DNA from: Pseudomonadota bacterium
Lineage (GTDB): Bacteria; Pseudomonadota; Gammaproteobacteria; Competibacterales; Competibacteraceae
DNA length: 10,522 bases
Assembly (NCBI GenBank): GCA_018262135.1
Contig: JAGTSD010000030.1
Span: 1-10,522, forward strand
Reading direction: 5' to 3'
This document shows positions 5,241 through 10,522 of the stretch, piece after piece. Position 1 is the stretch's first letter; the number at the start of each line of letters is the position of its first letter. The notes under the pieces were generated by a model. It had not been told where the DNA came from, did no database searches, and worked only from the letters and a program-made list of their open reading frames with translations. Made by a program: the position numbers and the translations under genes.

Positions 5241-7544
5241 ATGAGCGATCCCGTCATCCTCGGCATCCGCCACCACGGCCCCGGTTCGGCACGCAGCGTG
5301 CTGAGGGCGCTGGCCGAACTTCAGCCGGATTTGATTCTGGTCGAGGGGCCGCCTGACGCCCAGGAACTGTTGCCGCTGGCCGCTGACGCCGGGATGAAAC
5401 CGCCGGTAGCCTTGCTGATCTACGATCCCGCCGAACCGCGCCGCGCCGTTTATTACCCGTTCGCCGAATTCTCCCCGGAATGGCAGGCGATCCGGTATGG
5501 CTTGGCGAACGGCGTACCTGTGCGATTCATGGATCTGCCCCAGGCCGTCAGCCTGGTGCCGGCGGCGGAAACGGCGGCGGAAACCGCACCAGAGGTCGAA
5601 ACCGGCGAACCGGTGGATTGCACCGCCGAGGCCGAGACGGCTGAAACCGGGGCCGATACGGACGAAGCTGAAACCCAAATCGTGGAATCCGCGCTGCCCG
5701 ATATTCGCCGCGACCCGTTGCGCTGGGTGGCGGAAGCCGCCGGTTACGGCGACGGCGAACGCTGGTGGGAACACCTGGTCGAGCAGCGCCAGGACAGCCG
5801 CGAACTGTTTCAGGCGATTCTGGAACTGATGACGGCGTTGCGCGCCGAGGCTGACGCCCAGTCGCTGCCGGAAGAGCGGGATCAGCAGCGCGAGGCGGCG
5901 ATGCGGACTCAGTTGCGGGCGGCGCAAAAGGAAGGTCACGAGCGCATCGCCGTAGTCTGCGGCGCCTGGCACGCGCCGGCGCTGGCGAATCCGCCGCCGG
6001 CCCGCGAAGACAACGCCCGGCTCAAGGGTTTGCCGAAACACAAGCTCGCGGTCACCTGGACGCCCTGGACGCACGGTCGGCTGACCCATGCCAGCGGTTA
6101 CGGGGCCGGCGTCGCCGCGCCGGGGTTCTATCAGCATCTCTGGGAAAGTGCCGGCGAACCCACTAACCGCTGGCTGGCTCGAATCGCCCAACTGCTGCGC
6201 GACCACGATCTCGCCGCCTCGACCGCCAGCGTGATCGAAGCGGCGCGGCTGGCCGAGGCGCTGGCCGCCTTGCGCGACCGGCCCAGGGCTACGTTGGAGG
6301 AATTGAACGAAGCGGCGCTGGCCGTACTCTGTCACGGCGACGCCACCCCGTTGAGACTGATCGAGGAGCCCCTGCTGATCGGCGAACGGCTGGGCGAAGT
6401 GCCGGAGCATACGCCGACCCTGCCGTTGCAGCAGGACTTGCAGCGCCAGCAAAAACGGCTGCGGCTGCCGCCGGAAGCCGGCCAGAGGCTGCTGGAACTC
6501 GATCTGCGCAAGCCGACTGACCTGGAGCGCAGTCAACTTCTGCACCGGCTGAACCTGCTCGGCATTGTTTGGGGTCGAACCGAAGCAGCGAGCGGCAAGG
6601 GCACGTTCAAGGAGAACTGGCGGCTGCAATGGCAACCGGAACTGGCGGTGGCGGTGATCGAGGCCAATCTGTGGGGCAACACGGTGCTGGACGCGGCTTC
6701 CGCCCGCGCTCGCGATCTGGCCCAACGGAGCGAGCAACTGGGTTCGCTGACCGAACTGGTCGAACAAACGTTGCTGGCCGAACTGCCGGACGCCATTGGC
6801 GCGGTGATGGAACGCTTACAAAACGTCGCCGCCCTGACCAGCGACATCCCGCATCTGATGGACAGCCTGCCGCCGCTGGCGCGGGTGCTGCGCTACGGCA
6901 ACGTGCGCCAGACCGACGCCGGCCTGGTCGGGCATGTGGTGGATGGCCTGGCGACCCGCATCGCCATCGGTCTGCCCGCCGCGTGCAGCGCGCTGGATGA
7001 CGAGGCGGCGCGGGCGATGTTCGGCAAGGTTCAGGCCACCAACGCCGCCATCGGCCTGCTACAGAATCCGGACCAGACTGCCCTCTGGCAGGGCGCGTTG
7101 CTGAAACTGGCCGATCAGACGGGGTTGCACGGCTTGCTGGCCGGTCATGCCTGCCGCCTGTTGTTCGATCAAGGTGTGCTGCCACCCCCGGAAACCGCCC
7201 GGCGGATGGGACTGGCGCTGTCGCTGGCCAGCGAACCGGCCCAGGCGGCGGCCTGGCTGGAAGGTTTTCTGCACGGCAGCGGTCTGTTGCTGCTGCACAA
7301 TGATGTCCTGTGGGGGATTCTGGATCAGTGGGTGGCGGGTCTGGCCGCCGAAGCGTTCCCGCCACTGCTGCCGCTGTTGCGTCGCACCTTCGCCCATTTT
7401 CCGGCCCCGGAACGCCGCCAGCTCGGCGAGCGGGTCAAGCGGGGCGGGGCAGGGCGGGGCAGGGCGGCAGTCGAGGCGGATGTGGACGCAGCGCGGGCGG
7501 ATTTGGTGCTGCCACTGGCGGCGAGGCTGCTGGGGCTGGCCTGA
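5241..7544 (+). CDS. DUF5682 family protein (YehM-like), putative effector of the MoxR system
   Basis: This 767-residue protein is of the length usual for YehM/DUF5682 proteins. The N-terminal domain starts VILGIRHHGPGSARSVLRAL (His11, His12, Ser16), continues with PDLILVEGP (Glu35), and includes VVCGAWHAPAL (Gly241, His244). This pattern of a first His motif, an acidic residue after a PDLILVE strand and a later GxxH resembles the TraB/EreA/ChaN (TIKI-like) fold, whose members include hydrolases; that link is my inference. Residues about 107-150 are an Ala/Glu/Thr-rich acidic, probably flexible linker. The rest (about 270-760) is a long helical region ending PLLRRTFAHFPAPERRQLGERV and then DVDAARADLVLPLAARLLGL, the normal C-terminal signature of the family. 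Between those two lies a GC-rich 10-base tandem repeat. The gene is the last of the operon. In related loci a vWA gene follows; none is found here. Translation is probably coupled to the ATPase gene, whose stop is 3 bases upstream. Confidence 0.88.
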   Translation: MSDPVILGIRHHGPGSARSVLRALAELQPDLILVEGPPDAQELLPLAADAGMKPPVALLIYDPAEPRRAVYYPFAEFSPEWQAIRYGLANGVPVRFMDLPQAVSLVPAAETAAETAPEVETGEPVDCTAEAETAETGADTDEAETQIVESALPDIRRDPLRWVAEAAGYGDGERWWEHLVEQRQDSRELFQAILELMTALRAEADAQSLPEERDQQREAAMRTQLRAAQKEGHERIAVVCGAWHAPALANPPPAREDNARLKGLPKHKLAVTWTPWTHGRLTHASGYGAGVAAPGFYQHLWESAGEPTNRWLARIAQLLRDHDLAASTASVIEAARLAEALAALRDRPRATLEELNEAALAVLCHGDATPLRLIEEPLLIGERLGEVPEHTPTLPLQQDLQRQQKRLRLPPEAGQRLLELDLRKPTDLERSQLLHRLNLLGIVWGRTEAASGKGTFKENWRLQWQPELAVAVIEANLWGNTVLDAASARARDLAQRSEQLGSLTELVEQTLLAELPDAIGAVMERLQNVAALTSDIPHLMDSLPPLARVLRYGNVRQTDAGLVGHVVDGLATRIAIGLPAACSALDDEAARAMFGKVQATNAAIGLLQNPDQTALWQGALLKLADQTGLHGLLAGHACRLLFDQGVLPPPETARRMGLALSLASEPAQAAAWLEGFLHGSGLLLLHNDVLWGILDQWVAGLAAEAFPPLLPLLRRTFAHFPAPERRQLGERVKRGGAGRGRAAVEADVDAARADLVLPLAARLLGLA
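7442..7469 (+). repeat. 10-base tandem repeat inside the DUF5682 gene
   Basis: The unit GGGCGGGGCA occurs perfectly at 7442-7451 and 7452-7461, followed by a degenerate 8-base third copy at 7462-7469. It encodes the Gly/Arg/Ala-rich stretch GGAGRGRAA near the C-terminus. Because the unit is not a multiple of three, gain or loss of one copy would shift the frame for the last 30 or so residues. The current copy number keeps the family's normal C-terminus in frame. Confidence 0.8.
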
Positions 7545-7572
7545 ACCCCGACTCTACGACGGGCGCGGGCGA

Positions 7573-7770
7573 TCACAGCAAGACAAAGGCGCGGCCGCCA
7601 GGCAAGCGATAGCGGCTGAACTCAGCAACATCGTCGGTCATGATCTCGACGATGCCGGTTTCGTTAGCCAACCAGTAAAGCGAGGCGTCAGCCAGATCCA
7701 TTTCCCGTTTCCCGGGTTCGGTATATTGCTCCATCCAGTTGACCATATCCCGCAAGTGTTGAGCTTGGTA
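7573..7770 (-). pseudogene. Truncated PIN-domain (VapC-like) toxin, C-terminal half only
   Basis: The reading frame ends at the TGA at 7573-7575 and encodes MDLADASLYWLANETG, IVEIMTDDVAEFSRYRL and PGGRAFVLL, the typical C-terminal half of a VapC-family PIN ribonuclease: the acidic DLADA motif, the TDD motif before an F-x-x-Y-R strand, and a closing hydrophobic strand. PIN toxins are about 130 residues; here only about 60-65 are recognisable. The N-terminal half with the first catalytic Asp is absent. A TTG at 7755 could serve as a start but has no convincing support. Upstream, the sequence changes to a different truncated gene in another frame. No antitoxin gene is visible. It is almost certainly non-functional, convergent with the DUF5682 gene and 28 bases from its end. 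Confidence 0.62.
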
Positions 7771-7930
7771 TATCCAACCGCTGACCCACCATCTGGTAGC
7801 GATCCCGGTCCACCAGAATGTTGTCTACCCGTTCATCCACCTCGGCGGCCCGTTCCGGGCGAATCACGCAGGCGGCGAACAGACGCTGGTATTCGTGTTG
7901 CAACTCTGGCGTCAATGCGATGCGACTCAC
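7771..7930 (-). pseudogene. N-terminal fragment of a lysozyme-like/peptidoglycan-active protein
   Basis: A GTG at 7930 with a good Shine-Dalgarno (AGGGAG, 7 bases upstream) begins a frame reading MSRIALTPELQHEYQRLFAA, CVIRPERAAEVDERVDNIL, then VDRDRYQMVGQRLDIP. From memory this matches the first 50 or so residues of a family of phage-type lysozyme-like proteins, in which a GIPWYF-like strand, a catalytic Glu and an HNGDPL motif follow. Here the homology stops after DIP (about 7772); the frame runs on to 7688 with 25 unrelated residues that overlap the PIN remnant in a different frame. The catalytic part is absent, so this is a truncated remnant. An alternative is a short antitoxin-like protein encoded at 7688-7930, which I consider less likely. 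Confidence 0.45.
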
Positions 7931-7955
7931 AAGGGTTCTCCCTGCTATTGGTTTT

Positions 7956-7986
7956 TTCGCGGGCGATGCCGGCGCGCGAAGCGCCG
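7956..7986. repeat. GC-rich inverted repeats upstream of the AMP-ligase gene
   Basis: Two alternative pairings are visible: TTCGCG (7956-7961) with CGCGAA (7975-7980), and CGGCGC (7970-7975) with GCGCCG (7981-7986) around a 5-base loop. They share bases and so are mutually exclusive. A T-run (7952-7957) lies on the wrong side for a rightward intrinsic terminator. They lie between the remnant gene and the start of the next operon and could be an operator or leader structure. I see no clear promoter in 7931-8011. Confidence 0.35.
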
Positions 7987-8011
7987 CTGAATTCTGCTAA
8001 ATTTGCTCATC

Positions 8012-9325
8012 ATGATACCAGCCTCAATCCCCCTGCTCGCGCCAGCCGCGCTGGATGCGCCCATCGCCTGGCGAGACGGACAACCGGTCAGCCGCGCGAC
8101 CTTTCTGCGCCATGTTGCCGGCGTTGTCCGCCGTCTGCCGCCTGCGCGCTTCATCCTCAATCTATGCGAGGACCGCTACCGGTTCCTGGTGGCGTTCGCC
8201 GCCGTGGGCGCGAACGGCCAAACCAACCTGCTGCCGTCCAGCCGCGCCAGCCTGCACCTGCGCCAGTTGGCCGAGGAATATCCCGACAGCAACCAGTTGA
8301 CGGACAGCGCTATTGATGCCGGGCTGGCGTTGGCTGCGCCGGACTACGCTGGATTCACGGTTCCTGATCTGCCAGGCAAGCACGTCATGGCGATTGCCTT
8401 CACCTCCGGCAGCACCGGCCGGGCCAAACCCAACCCCAAAACCTGGGGCGAACTGGCGAGCGGCGCGGCGCAGGCGCGACAACGCTTCGATTTCGCGCCG
8501 GGCATCACGATCGTGGCGACCGTGCCGCCGCAACACATGTACGGTCTGGAAACCTCGATCATGGCCCCGCTCGCCAGCGGCGCGAGCGTTCACAGCGGGC
8601 GACCGTTTTTTCCGGACGACGTGCGCGCCGCGCTGGAGGCCGCGCCGGCGCCGCGCGTGCTGGTGACTACGCCGGTTCATCTTAAAGCCTGCGTTCGGGC
8701 CGGCTTGCACTGGCCCAAAACCCACTTCCTGATTTCGGCGACCGCGCCCCTGTCCCCCGCGCTCGCCGCCCAGACCGAGGCTGCGTTCGCCGCGCCGGTA
8801 CTGGAAATCTACGGCTGTACCGAAGCCGGCTCCATTGCCAGCCGCCGTACCCTGGACGGTGATCGCTGGCGGCTGTACGACGGTTTCCAGTTGCGCGACG
8901 GTTGCCTGTCCGGCGCCCATCTGCCGGAACCGGTCGCCCTGAACGACCTGGTCGAGGAGTGCGGCGAGACGGAATTCAAGTTGCTGGGCCGCCGCGAGGA
9001 TCTGGTCAATATCGCTGGCAAGCGCACCTCGCTGGGCTATTTGAACCATCAGCTTAGCCAGATCGAAGGCGTGGTGGAGGGCGTCTTTTTGCTGCCGGAC
9101 GAGACCGGGAACGAAGTTCGGCGGCTGTTGGCCGTGGTGGTCGCGCCCGGGCTGGACGAGCGGCAACTGCTCGCTGCCCTGGCCGAACGGCTCGACCCGG
9201 TGTTCCTGCCCCGCCCGCTCGTCAAGGTGGACACCCTGCCGCGCAACGACACCGGCAAGGTAACGCGGGAAGCCCTGCTGGCGCTGCTGGCCCAGGCGCG
9301 CCCGACGCCGGACTGTCGCGCATGA
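8012..9325 (+). CDS. Compact acyl/aryl-AMP ligase (ANL superfamily; ApeH-like)
   Basis: This adenylate-forming enzyme of 437 residues activates a carboxylic acid with ATP to the acyl-AMP, for transfer to CoA or an acyl carrier protein. Core motifs are intact: A3 phosphate-binding loop FTSGSTGRAKP (130-140), A5 YGCTEAGS (267-274), A8 hinge GRREDLVNIAGKR (326-338), and A10 LPRNDTGKV with catalytic Lys416. It is shorter than a typical 500-residue acyl-CoA synthetase, with a short N-terminal region, like the stand-alone ligases of aryl-polyene clusters. The start is uncertain: I chose the ATG at 8012; the in-frame TTG at 8003 would add three residues; neither has a good Shine-Dalgarno. Its TGA overlaps the ATG of the next gene (ATGA, 9322-9325), so the two are translationally coupled. 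Substrate inferred from context: an aromatic acid or fatty-acid-like starter. General acyl-CoA synthetase activity cannot be excluded. Confidence 0.87.
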   Translation: MIPASIPLLAPAALDAPIAWRDGQPVSRATFLRHVAGVVRRLPPARFILNLCEDRYRFLVAFAAVGANGQTNLLPSSRASLHLRQLAEEYPDSNQLTDSAIDAGLALAAPDYAGFTVPDLPGKHVMAIAFTSGSTGRAKPNPKTWGELASGAAQARQRFDFAPGITIVATVPPQHMYGLETSIMAPLASGASVHSGRPFFPDDVRAALEAAPAPRVLVTTPVHLKACVRAGLHWPKTHFLISATAPLSPALAAQTEAAFAAPVLEIYGCTEAGSIASRRTLDGDRWRLYDGFQLRDGCLSGAHLPEPVALNDLVEECGETEFKLLGRREDLVNIAGKRTSLGYLNHQLSQIEGVVEGVFLLPDETGNEVRRLLAVVVAPGLDERQLLAALAERLDPVFLPRPLVKVDTLPRNDTGKVTREALLALLAQARPTPDCRA

Positions 9326-9642
9326 ATTTCGAGCCACTGGCTATCGCCGCCAATCATCCCAGCCTGGCGGGACACTTCCCCGGCAATCCCATCGTGCCCG
9401 GCGTGGTCATTCTGGACGAGGTGATTCGAGCTTTCGAGGCGTGGCGGCCGGGTGAACGCTTGACTGGAATACCAGTAGTGAAATTTCTGGCGCCGTTGCG
9501 GCCCGAACAGTCCTTCACCATCCGATTTTTGGAGCCTGGCTCCAACCCGGTTCGTTTCGATTGTGTCCGCGACAATGGTCAGGTGGTGGCGCGAGGTTCT
9601 CTGAGCCTGGCTGCGCCGATGACTGGCGGGAATGCGCCATGA
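9322..9642 (+). CDS. Small hotdog-fold 3-hydroxyacyl-ACP dehydratase-like protein (ApeI-like)
   Basis: This 106-residue protein carries the FabA/FabZ signature HFPGNPIVPGVVILDE, with catalytic His18 and an acidic residue at the expected +14 position (Asp32). FabZ enzymes have Glu there, whereas FabA has Asp. It is shorter than FabZ (about 150 residues) but fits a minimal single-hotdog dehydratase such as ApeI, which dehydrates 3-hydroxyacyl-ACP intermediates during aryl-polyene chain growth. The central motif PVVKFLAPLRPEQSFTIRF and the later strand QVVARGSLSL complete the fold. It overlaps the ligase gene by four bases. Loss of dehydratase activity or a thioesterase role is possible because Asp replaces Glu. 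The ATG has no independent Shine-Dalgarno of note, so coupling to the ligase is likely. Confidence 0.83.
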   Translation: MNFEPLAIAANHPSLAGHFPGNPIVPGVVILDEVIRAFEAWRPGERLTGIPVVKFLAPLRPEQSFTIRFLEPGSNPVRFDCVRDNGQVVARGSLSLAAPMTGGNAP

Positions 9643-9666
9643 ATCCACGGGCGCCCCGAATGCGCC

Positions 9667-9672
9667 AAGGAG
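9667..9672 (+). promoter_or_regulatory. Ribosome binding site fixing the methyltransferase start
   Basis: AAGGAG lies six bases before the ATG at 9679. It decides between that start and an earlier ATG at 9639, which overlaps the stop of the hotdog gene (ATGA) but opens a frame of only 19 codons ending at 9698. Confidence 0.75.
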
Positions 9673-9678
9673 TTGGTA

Positions 9679-10522
9679 ATGCCCGCCTACCTGGGTGATG
9701 CAGGTGACGACCTGCGCTCTACGCTGCTCCCCGCCGAATTGCTGCCGCTGTTTGACGACCGGTTCGTCAGATCCTGCGATCTGATCGAAGAATATATCTT
9801 CCGGCTGGTGGCCAGGATTGCGCGCGAGATGGGACTGGCGGCCGCTCTCGCCGAAGGCGGCAGCGTCGCGGAAATCGCCAGGCGCGCCGGACTCGATCCG
9901 GTGGCCGGTCCGCCGCTGCTGGACTGGCTGTTGCGCCTGCTCGCCGAGCGGGGCGCCATCGCGCGCTCGGACACGGTTCCGGTCCGCTTCCAGATCTCGG
10001 AGCCGCTGCCCGACCTGGATCCCGCCGAGATCGAAACCGCCCAGGCTGCTCACGACGCTACCGCGCTCCCCTCGTTCCGACTGGCGGCGCTGGCGGCGGA
10101 AGGCTACCCGCCGGTCATGCGGGGCGAGACATCCGGGGAATCGGTCCTGTTCACTGCGGATCGAATGACGAACTGGTCTGAATATTTCTCAAATCAGAAT
10201 CCGCTGTACGCGATCAGCAACGAAATCGGGGCGCGGGCGGTTCGGGGGCGGTTTCCGCATCCGCAGGGGACTCTACTTGAGATCGGGGGCGGATTTGGCA
10301 GCGGCGCGATGGCGCTGCTCGACGGCTTCGAGCAGGCGGGAGCGGCGGCCCGTATCACGGCTTACCGCTTTACCGAACTGTCGCCGATCTTCCTGCGGCG
10401 CGGCCAGCGTACCCTGGCGTCCCGTCCCGACGCGCGGGGCCGCATTACCTGCGCCCGCCTCGACCTGAACCGGCCGTTCGCCGAAGCGGGCATGGAGCCA
10501 GCCAGCCTTTCCATCGTCTACG
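9679..10522 (+). CDS. SAM-dependent methyltransferase with N-terminal dimerisation/winged-helix region, C-terminus cut by window edge
   Basis: I translated 281 codons from the ATG at 9679; the frame runs open to the window edge. Residues about 30-105 (helix-rich, including SVAEIARRAGLDP and LLDWLLRLLAERGAI) look like the winged-helix dimerisation domain of small-molecule O-methyltransferases. The Rossmann methyltransferase domain starts with motif I, LLEIGGGFGSGA (199-210), followed by a strand ending YRFTELSP, whose Glu233 would bind the ribose of SAM. The sequence ends in a typical post-motif strand, SLSIVY. It could methylate a polyketide or aromatic intermediate; the acceptor is not readable. 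It lies 36 bases after the hotdog gene in the same direction, so it probably belongs to the same transcript. Confidence 0.8.
   Translation, partial: MPAYLGDAGDDLRSTLLPAELLPLFDDRFVRSCDLIEEYIFRLVARIAREMGLAAALAEGGSVAEIARRAGLDPVAGPPLLDWLLRLLAERGAIARSDTVPVRFQISEPLPDLDPAEIETAQAAHDATALPSFRLAALAAEGYPPVMRGETSGESVLFTADRMTNWSEYFSNQNPLYAISNEIGARAVRGRFPHPQGTLLEIGGGFGSGAMALLDGFEQAGAAARITAYRFTELSPIFLRRGQRTLASRPDARGRITCARLDLNRPFAEAGMEPASLSIVY

Noticed and set aside
4170-6767. Very long minus-strand open frame (865 codons) opposite the MoxR and DUF5682 genes
   Set aside because: It is Arg/Gln/Gly/Pro-rich without recognisable motifs and spans the boundary of two well-supported plus-strand genes. High GC at third codon positions removes stops from the antisense frame.
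7952-7986. Possible intrinsic terminator (T-run plus GC-rich hairpin)
   Set aside because: The T-run precedes the hairpin on the plus strand, and on the minus strand the hairpin is followed by A residues, so neither direction gives the hairpin-then-T arrangement.
7147-8316. Plus-strand 389-codon frame bridging the DUF5682 end and the next operon
   Set aside because: It is in a different frame from both supported genes, is Cys/Arg/Pro-rich, and has no recognisable domain; it does not represent the missing vWA protein.
8162-9337. 391-codon minus-strand frame opposite the AMP ligase
   Set aside because: It has no family signature, and the plus strand carries all ANL motifs in order.
9639-9698. 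ATG overlapping the hotdog stop codon (ATGA)
   Set aside because: It opens only 19 codons and has no Shine-Dalgarno of its own; the ATG at 9679 has AAGGAG at good spacing and leads into a full methyltransferase.
1-10522. CRISPR arrays, tRNA or rRNA genes, insertion sequences
   Set aside because: I saw no regularly spaced repeats, no tRNA-like cloverleaf or rRNA segments, and no transposase frame or terminal inverted repeats.

Overview
The window looks like chromosomal DNA of a GC-rich Gram-negative bacterium, most likely a gammaproteobacterium. The evidence is a trimeric-porin-type outer-membrane protein with a Sec signal peptide, strong G/C bias at third codon positions, and genes packed into operons with overlapping or nearly touching ends. 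A Competibacter-like lineage would fit, but that is a guess from general resemblance.

Region 1 (1-1000, minus strand) is the N-terminal 333 codons of a general porin, cut by the window edge. It has a well-formed sigma70-type promoter (1066-1094), a leader containing an inverted repeat, and a clear Shine-Dalgarno. Region 2 (1001-1246) is an AT-rich divergent intergenic region serving the porin to the left and an operon to the right. It holds ACAACA/TGTTGT half-sites on both sides and a palindromic element at the predicted start of the rightward transcript.

Region 3 (1247-7544, plus strand) is a tight four-gene operon of unknown function: a SWIM zinc-finger protein, a DUF5691 protein, a MoxR-type AAA+ ATPase and a DUF5682 protein, separated by 3-10 bases. 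It is related to the uncharacterised yehL/yehM/yehP/yehQ-type loci. MoxR ATPases normally work with a von Willebrand factor A (vWA) protein; that gene would be expected after the DUF5682 gene but is not in the window. The DUF5682 protein carries motifs reminiscent of the TraB/EreA/ChaN (TIKI-like) fold, which makes it a candidate effector or hydrolase whose state might be controlled by the ATPase. This is the most likely undescribed system here.

Region 4 (7545-8011) is a scar. Two truncated genes lie on the minus strand: the N-terminus of a lysozyme-like/peptidoglycan-active protein, joined to the C-terminal half of a PIN-domain (VapC-like) toxin in another frame. It lies exactly where the vWA gene would be expected.

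Region 5 (8012-10522, plus strand) starts a second operon: a compact acyl/aryl-AMP ligase, a small hotdog-fold dehydratase-like protein (4-base ATGA overlap) and a SAM-dependent methyltransferase cut by the window edge. This set resembles the start of an aryl-polyene or related type II polyketide/fatty-acid-like biosynthetic cluster, in which the ligase would load an aromatic or acyl starter, the hotdog protein would dehydrate 3-hydroxyacyl-ACP intermediates, and the methyltransferase would decorate the product.
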